Source of the DNA: Gimesia fumaroli
GTDB taxonomy: Bacteria; Planctomycetota; Planctomycetia; Planctomycetales; Planctomycetaceae
Direction: 5' to 3'
DNA: 64,000 nucleotides
Assembly (NCBI RefSeq): GCF_007754425.1
Contig: NZ_CP037452.1
Span: 682,001-746,000 of the forward strand
Shown: piece after piece, positions 19,293 to 29,088 of the stretch
Numbering within the stretch: position 1 is the stretch's first letter
Layout: each line of letters opens with the position of its first letter
The notes under the pieces: model-generated
What the model was told of the DNA's origin: nothing
The model's database searches: none
The model's input: only the letters and a program-made list of their open reading frames with translations
Made by a program: the position numbers and the translations under genes

Positions 19293-19515
19293 TTTGTTCC
19301 GAACCTGGCTTGCGTCTCGGTGACAGATGTGCCGTTCAGACTGTCATTATCGGGTGAAAACGTCCTGAAGACACTTTAATAAACCGAGCGAGGGGCTAGA
19401 ATGTTGGAAGGTGCGCATTGCGGACAGGCACTGATAATAGTAACATTTGCATCATTCGCAGATTCCATCAAATAGAATCTTTACTCCTTCAATTCCAGAA
19501 GATTGGTAGAATTTC

Positions 19516-20772
19516 GTGGCAAGAGAAAAAGTAGTTTTGGCTTACAGTGGCGGCCTGGATACTTCCGTGGCTGTTAAGTGGATCAATGAAAAATATGACA
19601 TGGACGTGATCACTTATACCTGTGATCTCGGCCAGGGTCGCGATGTGGATGGAATCAAAGATAAAGCGATCAAAACTGGTGCCGTAGAAGCAGTCATCGA
19701 AGATACAAAAAACATGTTTGTGGATTTCTTCGTCTGGCCTTCACTGATGGCAGGGACCATGTATGAAGGCAAGTATCCACTGGCGACCGCACTCGGACGT
19801 CCTCTGATTGCACACCGCATGGTCGAAGTCGCCAAGGAGCATGGTGCGACAGCCGTGGCCCATGGTTGTACAGGAAAAGGTAACGATCAGGTTCGGTTTG
19901 ATGTTTCCTTTCAAACCCTGGCACCGCAGCTGAAAATTATTGCTCCCGTGCGTGAATGGAAATGGACTCGAACGGAAGAATTACAGTACGCTAAAGACCA
20001 TGGCATTGAAGTCGAAGCGACCAAAGAGAGCATCTTCAGTATCGACCAGAATCTGTGGGGACGTTCTGTGGAAGCCGGGGTTCTGGAAGACCCTTGGGTC
20101 GCACCTCCGAAAGAAGCTTACAAATGGACGGTTGCCCCGGAAGAGGCTCCCGATCAACCTGTAGAAGTGGTAATTGAATTCGAACAGGGACGTCCCATTG
20201 CCGTTGATGGTAAGGAAATGGACGGCGCAGATCTGATTCTGCATTTGAACAAAATTGGCGGAGAAAATGGCGTCGGACGAATCGACCATGTGGAAAACCG
20301 TCTGGTAGGGATCAAGAGCCGTGAAATTTATGAAGCCCCGGCTGCTGTGATTCTGCATAACGCACATCGTGAACTGGAATACCTGACGCTCAGCAGGCAG
20401 GCACTGCGATTCAAAACATTTATCAGCCAGACCTGTAGTGACATTATTTACGACGGTCTCTGGTATAGCTCTTTCCATCAGGATTTGATGGGATTTGTTG
20501 AAAAGAACCAGCGCTTTGTCTCTGGTACGGTGCGTGTCTCTCTGTATAAAGGAAACCACACAGTCACAGGCTTGAAGAGTGAGCACAGTCTCTACAGCCC
20601 GGAACTGGCGACGTATGAGGAAGGCGATCAGTTTCCTCATGAGACGGCACTCGGATTCATCCGGATTCATGGACTGGCACAGCAAACGCAGGCACGTCAA
20701 CAGTTATTGAAAGGGGAGCCCAGTTCTAAACCAACTCGGATTATGCCTCCCAGTCAATCTGATAAATCCTGA
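19516..20772 (+). CDS. argG: Argininosuccinate synthase
   Basis: Joins citrulline and aspartate with ATP to form argininosuccinate in arginine synthesis. 418 residues from a GTG start. The PP-loop ATP motif AYSGGLDTS lies at residues 9-17. The substrate-binding segments YPLATALGRPLIA and GCTGKGNDQVRF follow, as does KEDGVGR-type geometry in ENGVGRIDHVENR and the C-terminal synthase domain. It ends with a short Pro/Ser-rich extension. Other arg genes are not in the window. A phosphatase gene follows after 35 bp and may be co-transcribed. Confidence 0.97.
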   Translation: MAREKVVLAYSGGLDTSVAVKWINEKYDMDVITYTCDLGQGRDVDGIKDKAIKTGAVEAVIEDTKNMFVDFFVWPSLMAGTMYEGKYPLATALGRPLIAHRMVEVAKEHGATAVAHGCTGKGNDQVRFDVSFQTLAPQLKIIAPVREWKWTRTEELQYAKDHGIEVEATKESIFSIDQNLWGRSVEAGVLEDPWVAPPKEAYKWTVAPEEAPDQPVEVVIEFEQGRPIAVDGKEMDGADLILHLNKIGGENGVGRIDHVENRLVGIKSREIYEAPAAVILHNAHRELEYLTLSRQALRFKTFISQTCSDIIYDGLWYSSFHQDLMGFVEKNQRFVSGTVRVSLYKGNHTVTGLKSEHSLYSPELATYEEGDQFPHETALGFIRIHGLAQQTQARQQLLKGEPSSKPTRIMPPSQSDKS

Positions 20773-20807
20773 TGCCGGTAACTTTACCTTCGAATTGATA
20801 CGGTCGC

Positions 20808-21506
20808 ATGATGGATCAAACGACACAGAAAGGACGGACATTTGTAATCGGAGATATTCACGGTTGCGATGTAGCGTTGGGAACCATTCTCTATCATCTC
20901 GAGTTAACTCGGGATGATACTTTTATCTGTCTGGGTGATGCTGTTGACCGCGGCCCAGGTACGAAGCATGTCATTGAAATTTTGCTCGATCTGAAGGCGA
21001 CCTGCAAGTTTGTGATGATCAAGGGCAATCACGAAGAGATGATGCTTGATGGTCTGAATGGCGGTCATTGGGAGTCGACATGGTTGCAGCATGGCGGCAA
21101 GGAAGCCCTCGATTCGTATGGCGGCCGTTACGATCTGATTCCCGAAGAGCATCGCCTTTTTATGGTGACGGCTCTGGATTACTATCAGACGGAGACTGAT
21201 ATTTTTGTGCATGCGACGGCTGTTCCCGGCGTGCCGTTAGAAGATCTGACACCTCAGGAACTGCGCTGGGATCGTCTCAAAGGTGACGAAGAGCCTGATC
21301 CGTCCGGACGACGTATCATTTGTGGGCATACAGCCCAGAAATCAGGGAAGCCGCTGGTGTTCGATGGTTGGGTCTGTCTGGATACCGCCGCCTATCGCGG
21401 GAACTATTTGACCGCGATTGACGTACATACCAATGAAATGTTCCAGGCAAAGCAGAACGGGAAATATCGCGATGGTAGAACATTGAAACGCTACCAGATG
21501 AAGTAG
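20808..21506 (+). CDS. PPP-family serine/threonine protein phosphatase (PrpA/ApaH-like)
   Basis: 232 residues with the calcineurin-like metallophosphoesterase signatures in order: GDIHGCD, GDAVDRGPGTK, KGNHEEMML and, nearer the end, a metal-binding His in CGHTAQK. The length and the GDxHG/GDxxDRG/GNHE spacing fit the small bacterial PPP enzymes (PrpA/PrpB, lambda phosphatase), which act on phosphoproteins or dinucleoside polyphosphates. There is no signal peptide, so it is probably cytoplasmic. Two adjacent ATGs (20808 and 20811) are possible starts. It lies 35 bp after argG. Confidence 0.88.
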   Translation: MMDQTTQKGRTFVIGDIHGCDVALGTILYHLELTRDDTFICLGDAVDRGPGTKHVIEILLDLKATCKFVMIKGNHEEMMLDGLNGGHWESTWLQHGGKEALDSYGGRYDLIPEEHRLFMVTALDYYQTETDIFVHATAVPGVPLEDLTPQELRWDRLKGDEEPDPSGRRIICGHTAQKSGKPLVFDGWVCLDTAAYRGNYLTAIDVHTNEMFQAKQNGKYRDGRTLKRYQMK

Positions 21507-21540
21507 CGTTGTGCTGCAGCGAGTTAGCCTGCTTAGCACC

Positions 21541-22959
21541 TTAATCGGCCAAGTGCATGACAACCATTTTTTCTTCGCTCATCTCCTGAATTGCATATTT
21601 GGGACCTTCTTTACCGGTTCCGCTATGCTTTAAACCACCGTAAGGCATTGCGTCGGCGCGCCACTGGCTGGACCAGTTAATGTGAATGTTTCCGCTGTCG
21701 ACTTGCCGGGCGAATTTCATGGCACGGTCAATGTCCTGGGTAAAGATGCCGGCAGAAAGTCCGTAGGTCGTATCGTTGGCCATCGCGATTGCTTCATTGA
21801 CATCATCGAAATAAGATAGTGCGATGGCGGGACCGAAAATTTCATCTTTAACGACCAGCATATCCGGCTTAGTTTCATCCAGAATAGTCGGGGCATAAAT
21901 GGCGCCCTGCCGCTGGCCGCCACACACTAGTCGGGCGCCCTGACTGACGGCTTCATTGACCCACTCTTCTACTCGGGCCGCATCTGATTCGCGAACCATC
22001 GGTCCTATTTTAGTCGTGTCTTCCAGCTGATTGCCGGTTGTTAGATCCTCGACTTTGGACTTCAGAAGATCGACAAAATCCGATTTCACCGCAGAAGAAG
22101 TCAGAATGCGTTGTGCCGAAATACAAACCTGACCTGCATTGGCATATCCAGCCATCGTAATGGCAGTCGTGGCTTTTTCGAGGTCGGCATCGTCCATGAT
22201 CACGACCGGGCTGTTACTGCCCAGTTCCATCGTCACCCGTTTCATACCAGCCATTTCGCAGATCTTGGTCCCCACTTCATAGCTGCCGGTGAAACTGATT
22301 TTCCGAATCCGGGTATCGGTGCAGATCGCGCGTCCGATTTCTCCTCCCGGCCCAGTGACGCAGGCAATCGCTTCTGGAGGCAGGCCGGCTTCACGCAGAA
22401 TCTCCGTGAGTTTTAAAGCCGAGAGTGGCGTATCACTGGCGGGTTTAATCAAAATTGCATTCCCGGCAGCAATCGCGGGCCCGACTTTATGGCAGACCAG
22501 ATTCAACGGAAAGTTGAACGGAGTAATCGCGGCCACAACCCCACAGGGGACACGGAGTGTGAAACCGACTTTATTCTTACCCCCGGCATTTCCTTCCAGG
22601 GGAATCATTTCGCCGGTCATACGACGGGCTTCTTCACCTGACAACCGAATCACTTCGGCACTACGGTTGGTTTCGACCTGGCTCTCTGCGAGAACCTTGC
22701 CGACTTCCAGGCTGATGGTACGGGCAAATTCATCTTGACGTTTTAGCAGTAGGTCGGCTGCTTTCTGCAAAATCAGACTGCGATCATAGGGCGTCATCGC
22801 TTTCATGATACGGGCGCCCTGTTCCAGCACGGAAACCGCATTGGCGATGTCTTCACCACTGCCCTTGGGAACGGTATCTATGATCGATTGATCAAATGAA
22901 TTCGTGACGTTGATGGTCTCTTTTGTATCCTGCCATTGGCCAGCACAAAACATTTTCAT
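21541..22959 (-). CDS. NAD(P)-dependent aldehyde dehydrogenase
   Basis: 472 residues, a full-length aldehyde dehydrogenase superfamily member. The cofactor segment TPFNFPLNLVCHKVGPA, the Gly motif SFTGSYEVG, the general-base Glu in TMELGSNSP and the nucleophile Cys in GQVCISAQRI are all present, as is EIFGPAIAL near the C terminus. The closest feel is the lactaldehyde/succinate-semialdehyde/NADP-GAPDH-like group; the substrate cannot be fixed from sequence. No microcompartment shell genes are nearby, so I do not link it to the planctomycete fucose/rhamnose compartment. Convergent with the phosphatase gene. Confidence 0.9.
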   Translation of the reverse strand: MKMFCAGQWQDTKETINVTNSFDQSIIDTVPKGSGEDIANAVSVLEQGARIMKAMTPYDRSLILQKAADLLLKRQDEFARTISLEVGKVLAESQVETNRSAEVIRLSGEEARRMTGEMIPLEGNAGGKNKVGFTLRVPCGVVAAITPFNFPLNLVCHKVGPAIAAGNAILIKPASDTPLSALKLTEILREAGLPPEAIACVTGPGGEIGRAICTDTRIRKISFTGSYEVGTKICEMAGMKRVTMELGSNSPVVIMDDADLEKATTAITMAGYANAGQVCISAQRILTSSAVKSDFVDLLKSKVEDLTTGNQLEDTTKIGPMVRESDAARVEEWVNEAVSQGARLVCGGQRQGAIYAPTILDETKPDMLVVKDEIFGPAIALSYFDDVNEAIAMANDTTYGLSAGIFTQDIDRAMKFARQVDSGNIHINWSSQWRADAMPYGGLKHSGTGKEGPKYAIQEMSEEKMVVMHLAD

Positions 22960-23302
22960 ATTGATTCAAACCTTGTGGGAAATACGTTGCCGACTGAGAA
23001 TGAAAAAGCAAACAATTTCAGGATAGACGTGTGCAGTGAATCTGACAACCCAGTGAAAGATTCGATTTTCATTTTGAGAGAGTATTAGTGACATAAAGGT
23101 CTTTAAGATAGCAGGTTAAGGCGACATTCTGCTGCCAGAAATTGCTCTTGGCATGGTTGGCATGATTTGTTAAAACGCACCACACTTCACAAAGCTATTC
23201 ACCCTCCCGAATCACTTCTCTCAAGTAATTTGCCACAGCAGACGCATCCTGGCAGTTACGTGCTCTCACGAATTTTTCACTTTCAATCAGGCGGACAGGA
23301 TC
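22960..23302. other. Divergent intergenic region
   Basis: 343 bp between the aldehyde dehydrogenase (minus) and a small lipoprotein gene (plus). It must hold promoters for both. I see no inverted repeat or box I would defend. A 68-codon open frame overlapping its right part lacks a credible start and is rejected. Confidence 0.4.
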
Positions 23303-23731
23303 ATGGCCAACCTTCGATGTATGGTGGCGTGGATGGTATGCAGTATTTCCATTCTTTTGGGTTCAGGGTGTGAGACCATGCCCGAATGGGATTCAAAAGC
23401 GATGTCTGGCTCACATCGTGTTGAAAAAAAGGTTGATACCGCAGAAAAGTACCGGATGCGATTTCAAACAGATCGCGACTCTAAAGCATTAGACTGGATT
23501 CTCAAAAACCGCTTGTATTCCGGAATGCCCCGCGCCACCGTTGAGAAAGAACTTGGCGAAGAAGGCGAGTATCAGGAATCTTCCAAATGGCTGAAAGCAA
23601 CAGGCGGGACGTTTCGGACCACCGATGAAGCTTACAAGTGGGGACCGGATGAAAGCGGCCGCAGTGTGTATCTGATTTTCCGGGATGATGTGCTGGTCAA
23701 CTTTAATCCGGAAGATTTCGAATTGGACTAG
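23303..23731 (+). CDS. Small lipoprotein
   Basis: 142 residues. The signal peptide has a lipobox LGSGC (Cys near residue 23), followed by a polar mature region of about 120 residues. The mature part contains a segment (residues about 60-75, WILKNRLYSGMPRATVEKELGE) that resembles the start of an SmpA/OmlA/BamE-like fold (xxxGMTxxxVxxxLG), then a compact beta-rich end. The BamE-like reading is a suggestion only. AGGAT directly before the ATG supports the start. Convergent with rlmN, with only 17 bp between the stops. Confidence 0.75.
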   Translation: MANLRCMVAWMVCSISILLGSGCETMPEWDSKAMSGSHRVEKKVDTAEKYRMRFQTDRDSKALDWILKNRLYSGMPRATVEKELGEEGEYQESSKWLKATGGTFRTTDEAYKWGPDESGRSVYLIFRDDVLVNFNPEDFELD

Positions 23732-23748
23732 AGGCAGCTCAGTCTGAG

Positions 23749-24849
23749 TTATTGAACCTGAATCAGATCTTTTTCTCGGTTCAAACGCAGTTGCCCGCAA
23801 GCCGCATCAATGTCATCCCCTTTGCGTTTGCGGACGGTTACGTTGACACCTCCCTTGGCAAGTGTCATGAAAAAACGATCCACGTCGGCTGTTGTGGGGC
23901 TTTGGTAACCTGTTTCTTCGACTCCGTTTGCAGGTATCAGATTCACATGAGCATTCCGATGTTTTAACAGACCGGCCAATTCGTGTGCATGCGCGGGGCT
24001 GTCATTGACGTCTGCCAGCAAGATGTATTCAAAGGTGACGCGTCTGCCGGTAGTGACGTAATAATAGTCCGTAGCATCCATGATTTTCTGGATACCGATT
24101 TTATTGTTCGTGGGAACAATCTGATCGCGCAGTTTATCGTTGGGAGCATGCAGGGAAACGGCGAGAATATATGATTTATTGACGTCTGCCAGTTCTCGAA
24201 TTTTTGCCGGAAGTCCCACCGTCGAGACGGTGATTTTTCGCGCACCAATTCCCATGCCGCCTTTGTGGTTCAGTGTATCCAGTGCGGGAATTAAAGCGGA
24301 CAGGTTGGCCAACGGTTCTCCAATACCCATGACGACGATATTCGAGATGCGTTCGTCTTCGCCGATCACGCGGTCCAGTCGCAGGATCTGTTCCAGGATT
24401 TCTCCCATGGTCAGGTTTCGGGTCAGTCCCAGTAAACCGCTGGCACAGAAAACACAGCCCATGGCACAGCCGACCTGCGTACTGATACAGACGGTATTTC
24501 GCTTGGGCTCGCGCATCAGCACGCATTCCACGTGATGGCCGTCGTGAAGTTCCAGCAGCAGTTTTTCTGTGCGATCCTGCGAGGTTTGATGTTTGACGAT
24601 GGTGGTCGAAAACAGTCGAAAGTTCTCTTTTAGCAGATCGCGAAACTTCTTGGAAATATCGTGCATCGCATCAAAATCGTTGACGCGTTTGGTGAAGATC
24701 CAGCGTCGAATCTGGTCTGCGCGATAAGAGGAAGAGTCGTGCTCAATGCACCACTGGGCAAGCTGATCGCGGGTCAGATCAGTAATTAATGGAAGTGAAC
24801 AGGCTTCTATTGAGGAAGGCTGTGTGGCATCATTTTCGGAGGACAGCAT
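23749..24849 (-). CDS. rlmN: 23S rRNA (adenine(2503)-C(2))-methyltransferase
   Basis: Radical-SAM enzyme that methylates C2 of A2503 in 23S rRNA (and A37 of some tRNAs). The cluster motif CAMGCVFCA (CxxxCxxC) is preceded by the typical TVCISTQVG. GLTRNLTMGEI and NIVVMGIGEPLAN follow. The C-terminal KRKGDDIDAACGQL carries the second catalytic Cys. 366 residues from the ATG at 24849; an in-frame TTG at 24867 is an alternative start. Neither has a strong Shine-Dalgarno sequence. Confidence 0.96.
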   Translation of the reverse strand: MLSSENDATQPSSIEACSLPLITDLTRDQLAQWCIEHDSSSYRADQIRRWIFTKRVNDFDAMHDISKKFRDLLKENFRLFSTTIVKHQTSQDRTEKLLLELHDGHHVECVLMREPKRNTVCISTQVGCAMGCVFCASGLLGLTRNLTMGEILEQILRLDRVIGEDERISNIVVMGIGEPLANLSALIPALDTLNHKGGMGIGARKITVSTVGLPAKIRELADVNKSYILAVSLHAPNDKLRDQIVPTNNKIGIQKIMDATDYYYVTTGRRVTFEYILLADVNDSPAHAHELAGLLKHRNAHVNLIPANGVEETGYQSPTTADVDRFFMTLAKGGVNVTVRKRKGDDIDAACGQLRLNREKDLIQVQ

Positions 24850-25067
24850 ATTTTCTGACTCAAGCAAGAGTGTTCGCAGTCGCTTCAGGTTGCTGCAAAC
24901 AGGTTACGGAAATCATTCCGATTGCGGAAAACAGCCCGGAAACTTAGATAGGGGCTGAGGAATCTGTACAAGTATCATACCGGGCTACCGTGCCGAAGAC
25001 CACTATTTCTCGCCGCTGTTTTTCAATTCCAGCGCAGGCAGCCACTATAAAACGAGGTTACGATACA

Positions 25068-26987
25068 TTAGTTATCTTCTGGCGGTGCCGGGAAGCTCAC
25101 GACAGTCCCTTTTTTCTTCTTGCTCCCTTTCTTTTTGTCCGCCCCGTCTTCGAGATCAAACGAAAGGGCGGGGATCGGAGCGGGGATCAGAGGAGGAGAA
25201 TTGGGGATCGTCAGCTCAGGGGCTTCCAGAGTGGGAAGTTTCGGGGTCGTTTGCGCCTGCAGTGGTTGTTCTTTGATGGGGCTCTGCGGAAGCTGTTTTC
25301 CCTGCGACATTCGAGGTGTGTCCGGTGTGACTGTTGGTTTTTGACGGACAATCCGACGACCATTGTCTTCAATGGCATTGCGGTGAAAGGCAATGGTTTG
25401 TCCTTGAATTTCAGCGCCAACAATTTTGTAATGTTGCCCGGGAGGGGCTTTAAGAGCACTAATAAGACTATTCCCCTCCAGGGAAGCACGGTCTTGTGGT
25501 GCCGTGGCCAGCTTCAGTTCCAGGCTGGAACCATCCGGGTATTTCAGTCGCAGTTTCGGTTGAGAGGCCAATTGGTTCGAAGTTCCAAATGGATTTCCAA
25601 ATTCGGCGACGCGTTCAAACCGTGCACGAATCTCATTTTTGCCGGATGCCAGTCGCGGTCGGGAATATGTTTTATTTGCCATGACCAACTCTGCTTGCGA
25701 CATATGCAAATGCCAGTTACCCGTAGAGGCGATGACGATGTCGTCCGCTCCAAAATGGAGCTGTTTGTAAACATAGAGTGAAGACTCAATTTGAGCCGTC
25801 GCGATCGGGGGTGTTCGTTCTGCTCCCAGGAACATGGCACACTGAATGAGTGTCGGCACGGGGACCGATTTTACAATCTTTGACTGGTTCAATTGGGCCA
25901 TCATTTTTTGTTTATTATTGGTGGCATAATACAGTGAGAGTAAAGCAACCGAACTCTGATTCGTTTCAAGATCCACATCGAGATTGCGGAGAATGGCTTC
26001 TTCTGCTTCCTCGTGTTGTTGGTACTTTTGCAAGATCCTTGAACAGAGGAGGTTGGCTTCCCAGACATCACTGGAATAGGTTTGTGATTTCAGAGCCATT
26101 TGTGCGGCACCGGGTTGTCCGAGGTAGTCACGAATGCCGGCCAGATTTGCTGTGCCAGAAGCCAGCATATCATCGCGGCGAAAATAGCCTTCGCCGCGGT
26201 TTGCCAGCTCAGTATAGGTATGTGAGGCGGCGAAGAGCTGTCCCTGTGCCTGTTGGGTCCGGGCGACGTAATACCAGTAGGGCGGGTAATGACTCATAAA
26301 GCGTTCCAGACGCTTTAAAATCCGTAAACGAATACGGGGATTGGGTTCTTTCATTGCTTCGTCAAGCGATTCCAGATCGTCGTCACGAATCAACCAGTCA
26401 TCGGGGATATTTTTTTCTTGTGCCAGCTTCCAGAATGTATCCAGAAACAGCGTTGATTTGGAAATCACTGTTTCCATGCGCTTCTTGTCGACTTTCCAGA
26501 GGTCAAGATCTTTTTGTGCTTCTACATTTCGATAATCCCACCAGCTGTTAGCACCGGTTCGGATGGCGTTCCCAAACTGGAAGGTGAGGACATCGGTTGT
26601 CAGCGCAAGCGCATTGGTGGCTAACTTTTGACGTGAATGGTAATTGTGTTTGTTTTTGAAGTATTCTCGTTCCTGCTCAGCGATCTCGACCTGACCGATT
26701 TCATCGAGAACCGATGAATAGAGTTTAATAACCTTTTCATCTCCCACGCCGTTCAGATTCAGATTATTCAAAATCTTCTCACGCTCTTCGAACATCACTT
26801 CCTTAGAGCCGGATTTTTTGATGCGGTAGAATGAGGCGCGGCAGTAGTTCAGCGCAATGGCTGTTTTGCCTGCAGTAGGGTCAGGTTGTTTCTTGATTTC
26901 TTCAGCAGGCAGCAGGCTCAGAGTTGACGCGCTGAGGATCAAGATAACCAGGAATCGAACTGTTGGGTTTTGAAAAAGAGTCGGCAT
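25068..26987 (-). CDS. Hypothetical secreted protein
   Basis: 639 residues with a signal peptide (about 1-28, ending near LPAEE). AAGGAG before the ATG is a strong ribosome-binding site. The body (about 30-420) is helical with TPR-like pieces (YYVARTQQAQGQLFAASHTYTELANRGEG). A beta-rich part (about 430-540) follows, and then a Pro/Gln-rich tail ending in a Lys-rich patch (KKKGSKKKKG). It probably works in the periplasm or at the surface. No family recognised. A long antisense open frame inside it is a shadow. Confidence 0.75.
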   Translation of the reverse strand: MPTLFQNPTVRFLVILILSASTLSLLPAEEIKKQPDPTAGKTAIALNYCRASFYRIKKSGSKEVMFEEREKILNNLNLNGVGDEKVIKLYSSVLDEIGQVEIAEQEREYFKNKHNYHSRQKLATNALALTTDVLTFQFGNAIRTGANSWWDYRNVEAQKDLDLWKVDKKRMETVISKSTLFLDTFWKLAQEKNIPDDWLIRDDDLESLDEAMKEPNPRIRLRILKRLERFMSHYPPYWYYVARTQQAQGQLFAASHTYTELANRGEGYFRRDDMLASGTANLAGIRDYLGQPGAAQMALKSQTYSSDVWEANLLCSRILQKYQQHEEAEEAILRNLDVDLETNQSSVALLSLYYATNNKQKMMAQLNQSKIVKSVPVPTLIQCAMFLGAERTPPIATAQIESSLYVYKQLHFGADDIVIASTGNWHLHMSQAELVMANKTYSRPRLASGKNEIRARFERVAEFGNPFGTSNQLASQPKLRLKYPDGSSLELKLATAPQDRASLEGNSLISALKAPPGQHYKIVGAEIQGQTIAFHRNAIEDNGRRIVRQKPTVTPDTPRMSQGKQLPQSPIKEQPLQAQTTPKLPTLEAPELTIPNSPPLIPAPIPALSFDLEDGADKKKGSKKKKGTVVSFPAPPEDN

Positions 26988-27311
26988 ATGATCTCCTTAA
27001 CTGCCGATCAGTGTCAATATTATGGCAGGAGTTTGGATTTGGTCGTGGATGCTTTGCACATCAATGCAGGAAATTAATTTCATTACCCTAAATCTACACG
27101 ACGAATCAGCCCCGTGTGGGGACTACCTGAGTTTTTGCACGATTTTCAGGGGGAGAAAGCCTGTAGGGGGCCGGTTGGGTAAAGCGGGGTGACTTTTGTG
27201 CGTTTTTTGTCTGAGGGGGGGCGGAAAAATAGGACCATGGGCAATAAAAAATCCCCCTGATTCGTGGAAGAATCAGAGGGATGATTGTTTGTATCAGTTC
27301 ATTTTGACTGA
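26988..27311. other. Intergenic region between two minus-strand genes
   Basis: 324 bp. Its right part holds the terminator of the aminotransferase gene (27246-27282). Its left part must hold the promoter of the secreted protein. The stretch 27112-27240 is unusually G-rich, with several runs of 4-7 G. I see no gene in it. Confidence 0.5.
27246..27282 (-). terminator. Rho-independent terminator
   Basis: ATCCCCCTGATTC at 27251-27263 pairs with GAATCAGAGGGAT at 27270-27282 (one mismatch), with a 6-base loop. Read on the minus strand it ends in a T-run (27246-27250). It lies 30 bp after the aminotransferase stop codon. Confidence 0.88.
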
Positions 27312-28511
27312 TTAAGCTGCTTTCGAAGCGGGGGGAGTTTCTGAGTAGAGTGTCGGAAATTGCGTAGAGGAAAGACGTCCCAGGCTTTCTGCGATTCTTC
27401 GTACAACCGTTTCCTGTTGGAATTCATTCAATTCCGAGAAGATCGGCAGAGCCAGACACTCGCTGGTAACGAGTTCTGTTTCCGGCAGATCTCCCTCCTG
27501 ATAGCCCAGGTATTGGAAGCATTGCTGCATGTGTAATGGACGAGGGTAGTAGATGGCACAGCCGGTATGTTTTTCTCTCAGGTCCTGGAGAACCTGATCC
27601 CGCTGTCCGCCTTTGACTCGAATACTATATTGATTGTAAACGTGTCGCCGATCGGGGAGAACCGTTGGTGGTTCGATGCAATCGAGCAGTTGGTAATGAC
27701 GGAACAAGGCATTGTAACGACGTGCGTTTTCTTGACGCTCTGCGGTCCACTGATCCAGGTGTCGCAGTTTGACTCGCAGCACAGCCGCCTGTAGTGCATC
27801 CAGTCGGCTGTTGATGCCGATTTCCGCATGCTGGTATCCGCCCAGGTCTCCATGAACGCGTAAGCGTCTGATGCGTGTGGCTAGATCGGGATCGTCGGTT
27901 GTGACGAGCCCGCCATCCCCGGCACCTCCCAGGTTTTTCGTGGGGAAAAAGCTGAAGCAGCCAATGGTTCCTAAAACACCGGCGCGTCGCCCGCGATATT
28001 CGGCACCGATGGCTTGAGCAGCGTCTTCAATGACCGGAATGCCATTGCGAACCGCATTGCGCCAGATGGGTTCCATATCTGCACATTGGCCGAAGATATG
28101 GACCGGCATGATGGCTTTAGTGCGTTCCGTAATTTTGTCTTCAATAGAATTGGGACACAGGTTGAAGCTGACAGGATCAATATCAGCAAAGACCGGCGTG
28201 GCACCAACCCGTGCGATGGAACTTCCCGTCGCAAAGAAAGTAAACGGGCTGGTAATCACTTCATCACCAGGTCCGATTTCCAATGCCATTAATGCCAGCA
28301 CCAGTGCATCCGTACCGGATGCGACTCCGATGGCATTACGGGAATCGCAATATTCGGCGATATCGCATTCAAATTCTGCAACTTCGTCACCCAGGACAAA
28401 TGCCTGATCATCAAATACTTTCAGGACTGCCTCCTGAACTTCGTCTTTAATTCTCTGGTATTGGGCAACAAGATTGATGAAGGGGACTGGGGTGGGGGTC
28501 TCGTTTGTCAT
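27312..28511 (-). CDS. DegT/DnrJ/EryC1/StrS family sugar aminotransferase
   Basis: PLP-dependent fold-type I enzyme that transaminates nucleotide-linked keto sugars, usually for surface polysaccharide or O-antigen sugars. 399 residues. The family motifs are clear: FINLVAQY at the start, GVASGTDALVLAL, GPGDEVITSPFTFFAT, IEDAAQAIGA and the PLP-lysine segment SFFPTKNLGGAGDGG. GGAG seven bases before the ATG supports the start. No glycan cluster surrounds it, so the sugar is unknown. The gene is monocistronic with its own terminator. Confidence 0.92.
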   Translation of the reverse strand: MTNETPTPVPFINLVAQYQRIKDEVQEAVLKVFDDQAFVLGDEVAEFECDIAEYCDSRNAIGVASGTDALVLALMALEIGPGDEVITSPFTFFATGSSIARVGATPVFADIDPVSFNLCPNSIEDKITERTKAIMPVHIFGQCADMEPIWRNAVRNGIPVIEDAAQAIGAEYRGRRAGVLGTIGCFSFFPTKNLGGAGDGGLVTTDDPDLATRIRRLRVHGDLGGYQHAEIGINSRLDALQAAVLRVKLRHLDQWTAERQENARRYNALFRHYQLLDCIEPPTVLPDRRHVYNQYSIRVKGGQRDQVLQDLREKHTGCAIYYPRPLHMQQCFQYLGYQEGDLPETELVTSECLALPIFSELNEFQQETVVRRIAESLGRLSSTQFPTLYSETPPASKAA

Positions 28512-29088
28512 TCAGCGACTCCATTCGCTATGGGAATCCGGGGAGTTCCGTGCTCAAGAACAGGTAAGGTTGGTAGTATTGAGAGATTTGGTACACCTTA
28601 ATTTCAAATAAGATGTGCCTGTTCCGGTCACTTTGATTAATCCCCATCCTGGGTTTCACCGAAGTGATTCGAAATTTCGTGCGTAGATTATGTCGAGAAC
28701 CAATTCCTGTCAATATGTGTCGTTCTGAAAAGTCAAGACTCCTGAATGTTCGTTTCAGGAAGTGGACGGGCAAAGAGCGTAAGGCCTTATTTTACAAACA
28801 GCAAATGATTGTCCTGGGGATTGCCGATAGTAGTAGCATTGGCCGGTTTCAGACAGCTTTTGTAGTCTTGACACCTGTTTTTACGCCTTTTACGATGAAG
28901 CATCAGTTCCAACTGGAACCGCATTCCAAAATCGACTATATACGTAATTAATGGCTTGGCAGGTTTGGTTTCGCTTGAGAAGCGCAAGTCTGACAGGTAG
29001 TTTTTTCATACTTGAAGTCTATACTCAATGAAACGGCTTCTCGCAGTTTCACAGAATTTTTAGAGCAAACGTCCAGAAAGGAAAACTC
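28512..29088. other. Long divergent intergenic region upstream of fdxA
   Basis: 577 bp without a supported gene. Open frames of 81-95 codons occur on both strands, but none has a ribosome-binding site or a convincing composition. The right end holds GAAAGGA at 29075-29081 as the fdxA ribosome-binding site. It must contain promoters for the aminotransferase and for fdxA. I see no clear operator or RNA structure. Confidence 0.4.

Noticed and set aside
19981..20700. 239-codon frame antisense to argG
   Set aside because: argG motifs are continuous here; no start signal for the antisense frame.
21541..22959. Aldehyde dehydrogenase as part of a bacterial microcompartment
   Set aside because: No shell-protein or aldolase genes nearby, and the protein lacks an encapsulation-like N-terminal extension.
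24990..25781. 263-codon frame antisense to the secreted hypothetical protein
   Set aside because: Composition is implausible (many Arg, Phe and Cys in odd places), and the opposite frame has a signal peptide and a strong ribosome-binding site.
28528..28951. Open frames of 81-95 codons on both strands upstream of fdxA
   Set aside because: No ribosome-binding site or coding-like composition on either strand.
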